From Paenibacillus phytorum (GTDB lineage: Bacteria; Bacillota; Bacilli; Paenibacillales; NBRC-103111): a DNA stretch of 64,000 nt. The position numbers and the translations under genes are program-made. Below the pieces are notes generated by a model that saw nothing but the letters and a program-made list of their open reading frames with translations, was not told where the DNA came from and ran no database searches. Shown here piece after piece: positions 18,479 through 28,027 of the stretch. The first letter of the stretch is position 1; each line of letters begins with the position of its first letter. The stretch is taken from contig NZ_WHOA01000037.1 of the NCBI RefSeq assembly GCF_013141715.1, positions 1-64,000 on the forward strand, written 5' to 3'.

Positions 18479-20149
18479 TTACTTCTTCATTTGTGCTTGT
18501 TTGGCAACGGTCTCCCATAAGTCTTTCATCATGAAACTGCTGTCCTTATTGGTTTTATACCACTCGATTATGAAGTCGTCCATTTGTTTGCCGCCCGCTT
18601 TATCCCATGAAGTCTGAACGTCCTTAAAGGCTTGATCAACAGAATATTTATCCCCGCTTAAGACTGCTTTCAACCATGTATCCGTAATTTGCTTTTTGAC
18701 GGTGTTAAATGACGTTTGCATATCTTTGGGGAAAGACGGTATCAGCTCTTGCAAGGTGACGAAACGGTATTTTTTAGTCGAATCGAGATATAAGGACTCG
18801 GCTTTGTTGAACATATCCAGTCCTGCTTTTTGTTCTGGAATGTCAGGATTGAATTGATTTTGGAAGAACGAACACTTCCCTAGCAGCAAACGGGAATAGG
18901 ATTGAGCGTAGTCGCCCGCCCAGCTAACTTCTGCTTTCGTTTTATTCGGATCGATGATTTGCGGACATCCGTTTGCATCCTTCTTATAATGCGTACCTTC
19001 CAATCCGAAAAGCAGGCTGGTACCCGTCGAGACACGATTCATAAAGTCGATGTATTTGATCGCTGCAACCGGGTCTTTAGTCTTTGCATTAATCGCAGTT
19101 GTCATTTGCACTGGACTTTGTACATCCGGAATAAATTCGCCTACTGGACTTTTTGGCAGTGCGATAGGGATCACATCGGCATCTGGAACAGCCTTTTTCA
19201 AGGTTTGTATATCGGTTACTGTCGAATCAAACCAACTTCCTACAAAAGTCGGGAAAATGCCCAGCTTGCCATTCAAAAAGTCTTGTTTGGCCTTTGCCCC
19301 ATTTTTGTCATTCACGAAGTCTTTATCGATTATCCCCTCATCAAACAAGCGTTTTTTGAACTCCGTCGCCAATTTCGCATGTTCAAATGCTCGGCTCGGT
19401 TGATCATTTACAAGACCATACAGCTCAACAGGGTTCCCGAACATCATATCGATCGCAAACTCCGAACGAAAACTCAATGCCATTCCGTATGTGTCTTTCT
19501 TTCCGTTGCCGTCAGGGTCTTGCTCCGCAAATGCTTTTGCTACTTTATACAGATCCTCGGTCGTTTTAGGTACGTCCAGATTCAATTTTTTCAACCAATC
19601 TGCACGGACAAAGACCGCATAACTTGGAAATGATTCTAGCACCCGTCCAATTTTGTACATCTTCCCGTCGGGACTGGTTGCTACTTTCTTCAATGCGGGA
19701 TAATCCTGAAGCACCTTCTTATATTCAACACTGTTCTTGTCGATCAGGTCGTTTAGCGGCATAAGCTGCTTCTGATCAATGAGCGGGTTTAATATATTCG
19801 GATCAAACTCGTTAATAATGTCAGGCGCCGATCCCGAAGCAAACAGTACATTGAATTTTTGTGCCGCATCGTTGCGCGGAATTGGCACATACTTGACATT
19901 CGCAGGGCCGTTTTCATTAACAAATTTTGTCCAACGATTATCTTCTAATGTTCCTTCTGCAGCAGGAATATTTCCACGGTCATAAACCGATACGGAGATA
20001 TCCCCTTTCTTAGCTGGAGTTGTTGATGCTGTTGGGGTTGTTGAATTAGCAGAGGAACTCGGTTGTACGGTAGGTTTCGTACTGCATGCCGTTAGAACCA
20101 TTGAAGTCGATAATGCCATCGTTAGTGATGTCGCAAACCATTTTTTCAT
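18479..20149 (-). CDS. Extracellular solute-binding lipoprotein (LplA/LipO type)
   Basis: Large substrate-binding lipoprotein of 556 residues. The signal sequence ends in lipobox LTAC with Cys22, followed by a Ser/Thr/Pro-rich linker, then a binding fold containing [43 protein letters not shown] blocks (the Ca-loop-like [12 protein letters not shown] is typical of the LplA group) and a C-terminal helical part. It sits 114 bp after its permease genes and 92 bp before the large hydrolase with no terminator between, so these genes form one operon. It probably binds a complex plant-cell-wall oligosaccharide, given the GH78-like neighbour. Confidence 0.92.
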   Translation of the reverse strand: MKKWFATSLTMALSTSMVLTACSTKPTVQPSSSANSTTPTASTTPAKKGDISVSVYDRGNIPAAEGTLEDNRWTKFVNENGPANVKYVPIPRNDAAQKFNVLFASGSAPDIINEFDPNILNPLIDQKQLMPLNDLIDKNSVEYKKVLQDYPALKKVATSPDGKMYKIGRVLESFPSYAVFVRADWLKKLNLDVPKTTEDLYKVAKAFAEQDPDGNGKKDTYGMALSFRSEFAIDMMFGNPVELYGLVNDQPSRAFEHAKLATEFKKRLFDEGIIDKDFVNDKNGAKAKQDFLNGKLGIFPTFVGSWFDSTVTDIQTLKKAVPDADVIPIALPKSPVGEFIPDVQSPVQMTTAINAKTKDPVAAIKYIDFMNRVSTGTSLLFGLEGTHYKKDANGCPQIIDPNKTKAEVSWAGDYAQSYSRLLLGKCSFFQNQFNPDIPEQKAGLDMFNKAESLYLDSTKKYRFVTLQELIPSFPKDMQTSFNTVKKQITDTWLKAVLSGDKYSVDQAFKDVQTSWDKAGGKQMDDFIIEWYKTNKDSSFMMKDLWETVAKQAQMKK

Positions 20150-20263
20150 GTTTGATAAACCCCTTTTGAATTCGTTATTTGTTTGCTTAAGCTTACCTCA
20201 TCGAATCTTTGGGAACCATATTTCTCTTTGTAACACCACCTCCTTATCGCCCTCATGCTTCAC

Positions 20264-21139
20264 TTAGCCTTTCACGGAACCAAGCATAACGCCTTTGACA
20301 AAGTATTTTTGCAAAAATGGATAAACGACCAACATCGGGGTAATCATGACGATCACGCCTGCAGCCTTAATTCCTTCTTCCACCACATGAACCTGATCGT
20401 CAGGCAGCACCATCATGGTTTGCTGCAGCACGCTCTGGCTTTGAATCATTTTCTGCACAAGCACGGTTAAGTTGTGCTTATCGGTATCGTTGATGTAAAT
20501 CAGCATACTCATAAAAATATTCCAGTACGCAACACCATAAAAAAGCGTTAATGTTGCGAGAACAGGCAGAGAAATGGGCAATACAACTTGAAGTAGAAGA
20601 CGTACTTCACTGCAGCCATCCATTCGCGCCGCATCGTCAATTTCAGGCGGGATGTTCTCGAAGTAACTGCGTAAAAGCAACATGTTATACGTACTTACTA
20701 AACCAGGCAACCAAAGAGCCCAATAGGAGTTAACCAGTCCCAAGCTTTGAATAACCAGGAAAGAAGGGATAATGCCTCCCGTAAAGATCATCGTAAAGAT
20801 CATCGAAAGCGTAAAGAAACGTCGCGCATAAAAGTTGGGACGCGATAAAGGATATGCGGCCATAATGGTGGTGAGCATACATAACGCAACACCTACGAAC
20901 GTGATCAAAGCACTGTTGCTGAACGATCGGACGACCGGTGTTCCCTTGATCAAAACATTAAACGTATCCAAGGTGAAGCCGATGGGCAATAGATTTACTT
21001 TCCCTGTTTCGATGGCGGACGAACTACTAATGGAAAGCGCAATCAAATGAAGAAGTGGAAACAAGCTTGAGCAGGCAATTAAGGCTAATACAATATAGTT
21101 CGTGATGTAGAAGATTTTATCTCCACTGGATGCACGCAT
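20264..21139 (-). CDS. Carbohydrate ABC transporter permease, LplC/YtcP type
   Basis: Second permease of the importer, 291 residues, six TM segments, with the EAA loop at IDDAARMDGCSEVRL near residue 171. RBS AAAGGAGG. It ends with the typical VKGVMLGSVKG tail of the YtcP/LplC group. It follows the first permease by 15 bp and precedes the lipoprotein gene. Confidence 0.93.
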   Translation of the reverse strand: MRASSGDKIFYITNYIVLALIACSSLFPLLHLIALSISSSSAIETGKVNLLPIGFTLDTFNVLIKGTPVVRSFSNSALITFVGVALCMLTTIMAAYPLSRPNFYARRFFTLSMIFTMIFTGGIIPSFLVIQSLGLVNSYWALWLPGLVSTYNMLLLRSYFENIPPEIDDAARMDGCSEVRLLLQVVLPISLPVLATLTLFYGVAYWNIFMSMLIYINDTDKHNLTVLVQKMIQSQSVLQQTMMVLPDDQVHVVEEGIKAAGVIVMITPMLVVYPFLQKYFVKGVMLGSVKG

Positions 21140-21154
21140 CTCGATTCCTCCTTT

Positions 21155-22075
21155 CTAAAATAGACCCTTCTGAAAACGACGCGCAATCCAATTGACAGAG
21201 AGCAGTAGAATTAAAGCAACGACTGATTCAAACATGCCCATTGCTGTAGTTAAGCTAAATTGCGCGCCTTGCAGTCCAACGCGATAAATATACGTGCTGA
21301 TGACATCGGAAACGTCGTTCACCGCAGCATTTTGTAAGACGTAAATGGGGTCGAATCCCACTTCCATCACGCGCCCCATAGAAAGAATAAAGAGTAAAAT
21401 GATGGTCGGCGCAATTCCGGGAATCGTAATATGAATAATCTGTTTCCATTTATTGGCACCATCCATACTTGCTGATTCGTAAAGCGACGGGTCGATTGTC
21501 GTCATTGCCGCCATATAGATGATGGCATTAAAACCCATATCTTTCCATATTCCTGCACCGACAAAGATGGTGACCCATGATTTAATATTGTATAAGAACG
21601 GAAATGGTTCAAAGTTAAAAAGGGTCATCCAATGACTTAACCAGCTTCCTTCGATTCCAAAAATACTAAAGACGATCCCGCCGACAATAACCCATGAATA
21701 AAAATAAGGTAAATACACGAGCGTTTGAACGATCTTCTTGAACCACATTTTTCTCACTTCGTTCAAAAGAATAGCTAATAGAATCGGAAACGGAAACCCC
21801 ACGAATATATTTAGACTGCTAAGTAGAAGCGTGTTTCGGATAATTTTTAACGAATTTTCGTTATTGAACAGCTTTTGAAAATTTTCAAATCCAACCCAAG
21901 GACTGTGAAATACCCCATCAAAAAAGTTGTAATCTTTAAAAGCAATGATCAGTCCGGCCATTGGCGCGTATTTGAAGATTAAGTAAAATAAAATAACGGG
22001 TATGAACATCAGGAGCAGTGGAATATTCTCCCTTAATCTCTTCATGTCGATTCCCCTTCGGTCTATAGCTTTCAT
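21155..22075 (-). CDS. Carbohydrate ABC transporter permease, LplB/YteP type
   Basis: First permease, about 306 residues, with six TM segments, PILLAILLNEVR near residue 100 and the EAA loop YESASMDGANKWKQI near 215. The start was set at 22075 (RBS GAGGGAG); a second ATG at 22045 with AGGGGA is also possible. The long upstream ORF extension is rejected because it runs through the duplicated ~94-bp element, which lies 25 bp ahead of this gene and probably carries its own promoter or operator. Confidence 0.9.
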   Translation of the reverse strand: MKAIDRRGIDMKRLRENIPLLLMFIPVILFYLIFKYAPMAGLIIAFKDYNFFDGVFHSPWVGFENFQKLFNNENSLKIIRNTLLLSSLNIFVGFPFPILLAILLNEVRKMWFKKIVQTLVYLPYFYSWVIVGGIVFSIFGIEGSWLSHWMTLFNFEPFPFLYNIKSWVTIFVGAGIWKDMGFNAIIYMAAMTTIDPSLYESASMDGANKWKQIIHITIPGIAPTIILLFILSMGRVMEVGFDPIYVLQNAAVNDVSDVISTYIYRVGLQGAQFSLTTAMGMFESVVALILLLSVNWIARRFQKGLF

Positions 22076-22099
22076 ATAGCTCCCTCTTTCGTTGTTGTA

Positions 22100-22194
22100 T
22101 CCTGCGATCCAACTGTACAACTGAAAGGTGAGGTAGAACAATCGTTCATTTTCCCTTGATCAACAATATTCTCAAATAAAAAAAGAACCGTCAT
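22100..22194 (-). repeat. Duplicated ~94-bp element, copy 1
   Basis: Nearly identical (about 5-7 differences) to 26815-26908 in the same orientation. Read on the minus strand it contains TTGAGAATATTGTTGATCAA, the imperfect palindrome GAACGATTGTTC and the tandem half-site CAGTTGTACAGTTG. It lies between the AraC-type regulator gene and the permease genes, consistent with an internal regulated promoter. Confidence 0.85.
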
Positions 22195-22281
22195 CCCTGG
22201 CTTTTTCTCCAGTGAATCCGATTCTATGGCTATCCAAATCCTATGAATCAACAAAAAAACAGCAATCAACAAAGTTCATCT

Positions 22282-24534
22282 TTATGGCTTCATATGAGCG
22301 GTCTTACGAAAGTCTCCTGGTGTCTGACCAACTAGCTTTTTGAATGATCGAATGAACGTGTTCGGATGCAGATATCCGATTCTGACCGTAATCTCTTGTA
22401 TGGAATGTTCGGTTTGAACCAAAAGCTCTTTCGCGTGTTCCGTACGAATTCGCGTCAAATAATCAATAAAATTCTCACCAATTTCTTCCTTAAACGTACG
22501 GCTAATGCTTTTCATATGCACATGGAACACATCACTTAAATGAAGCAATGATAGATCCGGATTCTGGTAATGTTCCTCCATATACAATTTAATTTTGCGG
22601 ATAAGCATATGATTGCTGCTCATTTCACGCAACGTCGCCATGGCTTCTGTTGTTTCCTTAAGAACACTTCTCAACATTTGCTGTAGTTCGTCCACGGTGT
22701 CCCAGTCGTCTACCGCTTTTTGCAGTTTATCCTGCACGCCGTTTGCCCATATTTTTTGCACATCCGCTGGTAGGTCCGTAAACTCCTTATCAAGAAAAAA
22801 TATCATGTAGCTCATTAAGTTGTCCAATTCCTTACGCGCATACAGACCGGCTCGAATGCCATCGAAAAGTTGTGCGAAGCTGCCCTGCCAATCGCCTTCC
22901 CCCGTTCGTAATGAAAAGGCAATCTCACGGATATATTCGAGCAGATCGAGCGACTGCTGCCTGCCCTCGGGCTTAATCTGCCAATAACAGATCACACTAT
23001 CCTCACCTAGTGAAGGTTTGTATTGAAGTGCTTCCAAGGCTTCGACGTATGCGTAATGTACAAGCTCTATGCGATCGACTCCTGAACCTATGCCCATCGT
23101 AATATTGAAATCAAGGTTGGTCTTCACCCATTGCATCATGTCATTCGCTATATCACTCGCGATCTGCTCGGGCTTACTATCGGGCGATACGTTCTGGACC
23201 AAGTGCAGCAAAGTCAATTGATCCTTGGACGTCCACTCGGTCCATACGGTTACATTTCGGCCAATTGCGATTTCCTTTACTACGCTACACAAAACGAATT
23301 TAAGTAAATTTTGATCATGATCGGAATATAGACTGGCGAATTTACTGTATTTATTAATTTCGAGCACACTAACACATAGCGAGTCAAAATCGCAAGCCAT
23401 TCCGAGGCTCTCCATCTCCTGCTGCCACTCTTCATACTTCAAGGGACGATTCCCTTCAATCCATTCGAAAAAGAAATGCTTTCGCTTAAACATCAAATCT
23501 TCCTCGTGCTGCTTCTGATAGGCATTTGACTGCTCCATCAAATTCACCAAGGCGGTATCGATGAACTTAAATTCATCTTGATTGCCTTTACGGAACAGTT
23601 CGGCGCTTTTTTGCTGAGAGAATAATTGGATACGCTGTATGATCGTTTCTACAGGCTTATAGTTCCGTCGGGTAACCACAACAATCCATAAAACACCAAT
23701 ACTAAAGAAAATAGCACAAACGAATATCCAATATTTGGATATGGCAGAGACAAGACGAAACAAATTACCATTCGCCACACTGCTGGAAATAGCCCATTCG
23801 GAATAATCGGAGTGCATCTCCGTCATTAGGGAATCGTCTCCATGAATATCACCATAAATAGACGTACCCTCGCGGTCATAAAGACTGAGATGATTGGAAT
23901 TTTCCGGCGTCAGTGTTTGAACAAAATGGGCAATCGCTTGAAGCTGCACATTGACAACGATTAGACCGTCATTACCGGAATTCAATGGGACATATCGCAC
24001 TAACGATACGAATTCGGAAGGTTCGCCTTGCTCCGTGTAACCTTTCCGCACATTTGTCCATTGATGATTTAGCCCGGATTGCTTCAATGCTTCCACAATC
24101 AATTGTTTATCGTTAAATGCAGCTAGCTTGGAAACGGAGTATGGCGTCTGCACCGTATCGTCCGATAGCCTGTATAAATAGATTGAATCGATGAGAGGCA
24201 TCGTTGCCATTAGACTTTTCACTTTTACAGACGACAAATAGCCCGAATAATATCGATCGTTCTGCAAGGCAGGATTAAAAAAACCCAATAGCGTATCATC
24301 GCTGGCGATTTCATTCGTGATCGTGTTATCGATCAACTTCATTTGATTGTCTACGGATTGGAGCACTTGCTTGGTGAAAATTTTATTCGATTCGATTGCG
24401 GTTTTTCGCGACAATTCACTGAATGCCATCAACAGGATAAACATGAGGAGAGGCACGATAAAAAGGAAAATCGTTACATAGGAAAAAAGGAGACGACGAA
24501 ACCATGTCTTGTTCAGCGAGATATTCTTTATCAT
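22282..24534 (-). CDS. Membrane-anchored AraC-family transcriptional regulator
   Basis: One-component regulator of 750 residues: TM1 at about 13-37, an extracellular cache-like sensing region (about 40-262), TM2 (about 266-288), a HAMP-like linker, a long cytoplasmic region, and a C-terminal AraC double HTH (about 648-745) containing LSLLHLSDVFHVHMKSISRTF and HSIQEITVRIGYLHPNTFIR. No kinase or receiver domain is present, so it should bind DNA directly while membrane-bound, like other YtdP/YesS-type proteins of sugar loci. RBS AAGGAGAG. It lies between the two copies of the duplicated element, its most likely targets. Confidence 0.88.
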   Translation of the reverse strand: MIKNISLNKTWFRRLLFSYVTIFLFIVPLLMFILLMAFSELSRKTAIESNKIFTKQVLQSVDNQMKLIDNTITNEIASDDTLLGFFNPALQNDRYYSGYLSSVKVKSLMATMPLIDSIYLYRLSDDTVQTPYSVSKLAAFNDKQLIVEALKQSGLNHQWTNVRKGYTEQGEPSEFVSLVRYVPLNSGNDGLIVVNVQLQAIAHFVQTLTPENSNHLSLYDREGTSIYGDIHGDDSLMTEMHSDYSEWAISSSVANGNLFRLVSAISKYWIFVCAIFFSIGVLWIVVVTRRNYKPVETIIQRIQLFSQQKSAELFRKGNQDEFKFIDTALVNLMEQSNAYQKQHEEDLMFKRKHFFFEWIEGNRPLKYEEWQQEMESLGMACDFDSLCVSVLEINKYSKFASLYSDHDQNLLKFVLCSVVKEIAIGRNVTVWTEWTSKDQLTLLHLVQNVSPDSKPEQIASDIANDMMQWVKTNLDFNITMGIGSGVDRIELVHYAYVEALEALQYKPSLGEDSVICYWQIKPEGRQQSLDLLEYIREIAFSLRTGEGDWQGSFAQLFDGIRAGLYARKELDNLMSYMIFFLDKEFTDLPADVQKIWANGVQDKLQKAVDDWDTVDELQQMLRSVLKETTEAMATLREMSSNHMLIRKIKLYMEEHYQNPDLSLLHLSDVFHVHMKSISRTFKEEIGENFIDYLTRIRTEHAKELLVQTEHSIQEITVRIGYLHPNTFIRSFKKLVGQTPGDFRKTAHMKP

Positions 24535-24569
24535 CGTTTACTCTCCTTTTTCACAAATATTTTTTATGG

Positions 24570-26753
24570 TCAGTGTCGGATCACCTGTACATGTTGCGGA
24601 AAATCGTGGGCCCACTGTCCATGGTTGTATGCAAGGCGAATCATTCCAGAAGGGACGCGGACTTCCAGCGTAAAATGCTCCCATTGTGCCGGAATTTTTG
24701 GTGAAAATGAAATTTCCTCCCACCCCGGTTTGGAAGGTTTCAGTCCGATGATTTCCTCGATCAGCAAGGGTACCGGAGCACTTGCCCAAGGGTGACAAAG
24801 ACTGGTATTCCATTTCTGTTCTTTCCCCCAGGCCTCAAAACAAGTCGTAGCGCCTTCTTTCAGCATATTTCCCCATGAATGTTCTTCTTCTGAGCTCATA
24901 AGCTCATATATCAACGAATGTTCTCCAACCCTCGCCAAAGCTTTTAAGACAAAATAGGAAAAGTACACGCCGCACGAAAATCTTTTCTCGCGAATTTGAT
25001 CTACGATAGATGGAATGGATTCCTCCGGAGCCAGATTAAAAAGCAATGGCAGCACATTGGCATGCAGTGCATGATGACTGCTTCCCTCTGCATCTGTAAA
25101 TAAACGGTAGGTCGGATCATAAAAAACTTCGATGAAGCGTTTTTTTAGCCGTGAAAGATCATCCTCGTAAGAAATCCCAAGCAAATCACGTATCTCATTC
25201 ACTGCTTGGGTGCAGCCAAGATAAAACGCATTAACCACGTTATGGCAACCGGGACCTATCGGCTTCGTTAGCTCAAAATCGTATTCATCGCGCAGTTCCT
25301 TCGGCCAATCAACCAAATTCCATTTGTCGGTGATTTCGTGTAACAAACCGTCTCCTCGATCGTAGGCTTGAAAATGACGGAGCAGTTCCTCCGCATAAGG
25401 ATACATGTCCCGCAAAAAGGTGAGATCCCCGCTGTATCGATAATATTCCAGCAGCTGCAGCGGCCACTGAAGTGAAAAGTCAGCAATCTCCTGCATAAAG
25501 TTCCCTGGAACGACTGACATGAGACCCGGGCACGTAGAGGAACTAAGAGCAAATTGCTCAATTGCCTTCTTATACAATCGTAAATCGCCGCTGAGGAGCA
25601 TGTGAGCATGCCCGATCACCGTATTATCGCCCAAATATTGTCCTTTCTCCCGGGTCGGACAGTCTACAAAGTTTTCTTGGGAACCATATTTGACGCCATT
25701 TTTACATATTTGAAAAATTCGGTTCATCAAGTCATCCGAGCTTTGAAAACGGCAGCTTTCTTCATCCAAAGGATAGTGTCTGACGATCGCTTGGAACGAA
25801 TCCGGACGAATCGCTTGTTCAGGGCCGAACACTTCCACGTATCGAAAGCCTTTGTAATCGTAAAGGTCCAATTTATCTTTATCCCCGGATAGCGTCCAGC
25901 GATCTTGATAAGTACAGTTGCAGCGCATGTTAAATCTGACCGCTTGTCCATCTTCTTCCAGTTCTTCGCCGCAGCGGATTTCGATTTCTGCGCCTGCTTC
26001 CCCTTCTGCATCCATTGTAAACTGGCCAGTGATTTCCTCTCCAAAATCAATCAAGTAATGACCGGGAGCCTTTCTTTCTACGCTATGCGGTTTCTTCTCA
26101 TAAACCGATAATACCGGTGTCGGCTGCTCTACAAGCGTATAGTCCGCTTGATCGTTCGTCTGGACGGGAAGCCAAGCGGAGTCATCAAAGGAAAGATCCT
26201 TCCAGCCTTTTTCCGACTTTCTGGCATCGATATGCTCGGCAAATTGTGTCAAATAGCCAAAAGTCTCCCCTTTCAGGAAATCTTCTGCCCGTTTAGCTCG
26301 CCAAGTCTCATCGGTTTTTACGAAAACACGGTCGCCCGACGTCAGCTCTGCGATAAGCCCCTGCCTGTAATCGCCGCTGTTATATGCCCGATTAACTAGT
26401 CCTTGGTAATATACATGGACAGCGATGACATTGTTCCCCGCTTGGAGAAAGGAACCAACCTCGATCCGATTATAATAGTAGTGGCCGGCATCGTTTTGAG
26501 CCGGCCCCTGAGCAACAAACCGGCCGTTTAGGTACAGCTTGTAGTAATCGTCCGCTGTGATGTCCATATATAAGGAAACAGGATCAGTAGACTCCAGATT
26601 AAATGTGGTCCTCACAAGCCAATGATGATGCTGCAAATCCTCGCTATGCGTCTCTGATTCAGCTGCATCCATTTCTTTATGAAATAGATTCAATGGTTCC
26701 ATCGATCTAAACGGGGTATCCGTTATCCAACGTGCTTGCCAATGTTTAGACAA
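24570..26753 (-). CDS. GH78-like alpha-L-rhamnosidase
   Basis: Intracellular enzyme of 727 residues. It has N-terminal beta-sandwich domains typical of GH78 (YYKLYLNGRFVAQGP near 70, YLIDFGEEITGQF near 232, DYKGFRYVEVFG near 300), then the (alpha/alpha)6 barrel with DCPTREKGQYLGD at about 364-376 (matching the conserved catalytic-loop motif of the family) and the late SLCHPWASAPVPLL block. The start is the TTG at 26753 with RBS AGGGGAGAG; the longer ORF begins in duplicated sequence without an RBS. First gene of the locus, 36 bp before the AraC-type regulator. It likely removes rhamnose from imported pectin- or glycoside-derived oligosaccharides. Confidence 0.87.
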   Translation of the reverse strand: MSKHWQARWITDTPFRSMEPLNLFHKEMDAAESETHSEDLQHHHWLVRTTFNLESTDPVSLYMDITADDYYKLYLNGRFVAQGPAQNDAGHYYYNRIEVGSFLQAGNNVIAVHVYYQGLVNRAYNSGDYRQGLIAELTSGDRVFVKTDETWRAKRAEDFLKGETFGYLTQFAEHIDARKSEKGWKDLSFDDSAWLPVQTNDQADYTLVEQPTPVLSVYEKKPHSVERKAPGHYLIDFGEEITGQFTMDAEGEAGAEIEIRCGEELEEDGQAVRFNMRCNCTYQDRWTLSGDKDKLDLYDYKGFRYVEVFGPEQAIRPDSFQAIVRHYPLDEESCRFQSSDDLMNRIFQICKNGVKYGSQENFVDCPTREKGQYLGDNTVIGHAHMLLSGDLRLYKKAIEQFALSSSTCPGLMSVVPGNFMQEIADFSLQWPLQLLEYYRYSGDLTFLRDMYPYAEELLRHFQAYDRGDGLLHEITDKWNLVDWPKELRDEYDFELTKPIGPGCHNVVNAFYLGCTQAVNEIRDLLGISYEDDLSRLKKRFIEVFYDPTYRLFTDAEGSSHHALHANVLPLLFNLAPEESIPSIVDQIREKRFSCGVYFSYFVLKALARVGEHSLIYELMSSEEEHSWGNMLKEGATTCFEAWGKEQKWNTSLCHPWASAPVPLLIEEIIGLKPSKPGWEEISFSPKIPAQWEHFTLEVRVPSGMIRLAYNHGQWAHDFPQHVQVIRH
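26625..26681 (-). repeat. 57-bp repeat, copy A (inside the GH78 coding sequence)
   Basis: This segment encodes about residues 25-43 of the rhamnosidase (KEMDAAESETHSEDLQHHH). It recurs with about four differences at 26906-26963 upstream of the gene. Confidence 0.85.
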
Positions 26754-26814
26754 TCTTATCTCTCCCCTAAAATTGAATTCGAATATTTGTAGTTGAACAG
26801 AAGAACTAAAATTC

Positions 26815-26908
26815 TCCTGCGATACAACTGTACAACTGAAAAGTGAGGTAGAACAATCGTTCATTTTCCCTCGATCAACAATATTCTCAAATAAAACAAA
26901 ACCGTCAT
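26815..26908 (-). repeat. Duplicated ~94-bp element, copy 2
   Basis: Second copy of the element at 22100-22194, same orientation, about 60 bp upstream of the rhamnosidase TTG start. It shares GAACGATTGTTC and CAGTTGTACAGTTG. It directly abuts copy B of the 57-bp repeat. Confidence 0.85.
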
Positions 26909-26963
26909 GATGCTGCAAATCCTCGTGATGCGTCTCTGATTCAGCTACATCCATCTCTTTATG
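26906..26963 (-). repeat. 57-bp repeat, copy B (non-coding)
   Basis: Displaced near-copy of part of the rhamnosidase 5' coding region (26625-26681), placed upstream of the regulatory element. It stays open in the gene's own frame, which explains the misleadingly long ORF reaching 26978. Confidence 0.83.
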
Positions 26964-27178
26964 CTTCCGATTCCACAATATGGGTTTCAGAAGCCAAAGT
27001 CAAACACTTTAGGAGCTCGATGGTACGCCGGCATGAACTCCAATATTTCTTGACATGCAATCACAATTTGTCCGTTTAGCTGCCGTTCATAATTCGACTA
27101 TCTTCTACACCCTCATTCGTGAACAACATAACGAAACTTATAATATTGAAACAATTATCATGATTAAAGGAGCATCGA

Positions 27179-27346
27179 ATGCTGACCAATATGGACGAAA
27201 GAAAGATCACTATTGGAGATATTGACTTGATGATTGCCGAGATAGAGGAAGGCTGGAGAGAGTTGAGTATGATCAGTAGGTCTTGCCGGGATATTAGGGA
27301 GGATCTGGTTAGGCTAACGCAAGTTTTGGATGAAATCATTTATTAA
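27179..27346 (+). CDS. Small acidic helical protein, 55 residues
   Basis: Short ORF with a well-placed AAAGGAG six bases before ATG and a TATAAT-like box about 35 bp upstream. The product begins MLTNMDERKITIGDIDLM and is rich in Glu, Asp, Arg and Leu with a heptad-like pattern (ELSMISRSCRDIREDLVRL), so it probably folds as a single amphipathic helix or coiled coil. I do not recognise a family. It lies upstream of and parallel to the CBS-domain gene, 112 bp away. Confidence 0.5.
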   Translation: MLTNMDERKITIGDIDLMIAEIEEGWRELSMISRSCRDIREDLVRLTQVLDEIIY

Positions 27347-27458
27347 GAAACTGGTGTCTCCTGATTAAATGGAAACATCTTTCAATGCCTTTTTAAGACA
27401 TTTATGTTTTAATTAACATATAATTAATTGAAATTTCAGAGAAAAGGAGTTTATAACC

Positions 27459-27863
27459 ATGAAAATAGCCTCTTTTCTATTACCCAAAGACAAGGTCGCC
27501 TTTATCAAATCATCAGCTTCCATGCAGGAAGCGTTAGAACAATTAGAAAATCACTATTACACAGCACTTCCCCTTGTTGATAGTGACGGGAAATATGCAG
27601 GTACATTGTCGGAAGGTGACCTGTTATGGACGTTAAAGAATACACCTGGGATTCATTTTGATAATATCCATCAAGTGCCAGTGAGCGAAATCGAGAAGCA
27701 TATTCACAATGAGTCCGTTTCAATTAATGCATACATGGAAGATATGCTGGCGCTAGCAGCCGATCAAAATTTTGTTCCAGTTGTAGATGACGAAAATATT
27801 TTCATAGGAATTATTCGCCGGAAAGATATTATTGAATATTATATGAGAAACATAACCGATTGA
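27459..27863 (+). CDS. CBS-domain protein
   Basis: Protein of 134 residues made of two CBS motifs: the first at about 7-60 (YYTALPLVDSDGKYAGTLSEGDLL) and the second at about 75-130 (NFVPVVDDENIFIGIIRRKDI). Paired CBS domains bind adenine nucleotides or related ligands (family knowledge). No catalytic domain is attached, as in CbpA/YkuL-like proteins. The RBS AAAAGGAG fixes the start. Confidence 0.9.
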   Translation: MKIASFLLPKDKVAFIKSSASMQEALEQLENHYYTALPLVDSDGKYAGTLSEGDLLWTLKNTPGIHFDNIHQVPVSEIEKHIHNESVSINAYMEDMLALAADQNFVPVVDDENIFIGIIRRKDIIEYYMRNITD

Positions 27864-27977
27864 TAAACCCCTGCCACTACATCTACATCTCTAATCAGGA
27901 CATTATGCCTCCTCAAATTGCTGAATTAACAATCAATCCCAAATAGAATGTTTATAGTGCTTAAATTGTCCGTTAGC

Positions 27978-28012
27978 AAAAATAAGCTGCCCAATAAATT
28001 GCGGCAGCTTAC
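27978..28012 (-). terminator. Terminator of the DUF3231 gene
   Basis: Stem TAAGCTGCC / GGCAGCTTA followed on the minus strand by TTTTTGC, just downstream of the DUF3231 stop. Confidence 0.85.
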
Positions 28013-28027
28013 ATATGTTCGTTAGCA

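Noticed and set aside
20225..20245. Perfect AGGAGG-like sequence with no gene after it
   Set aside because: The only frames that follow are 8-12 codons with wrong spacing; more likely a chance or vestigial RBS between the permease and lipoprotein genes.
22072..22272. 66-codon ORF across the duplicated element
   Set aside because: It shares its reading frame with the other copy only because the DNA is duplicated; no RBS, and it overlaps the permease start.
26754..26978. 75-codon N-terminal extension of the rhamnosidase
   Set aside because: It runs through two duplicated sequences and starts at a TTG without an RBS, whereas the TTG at 26753 has AGGGGAGAG and begins at the family's usual N-terminus.
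27076..27339. Minus-strand 87-codon ORF
   Set aside because: It is the antisense of the better-supported 55-codon plus-strand gene, with low-complexity Ser/Ile-rich translation.
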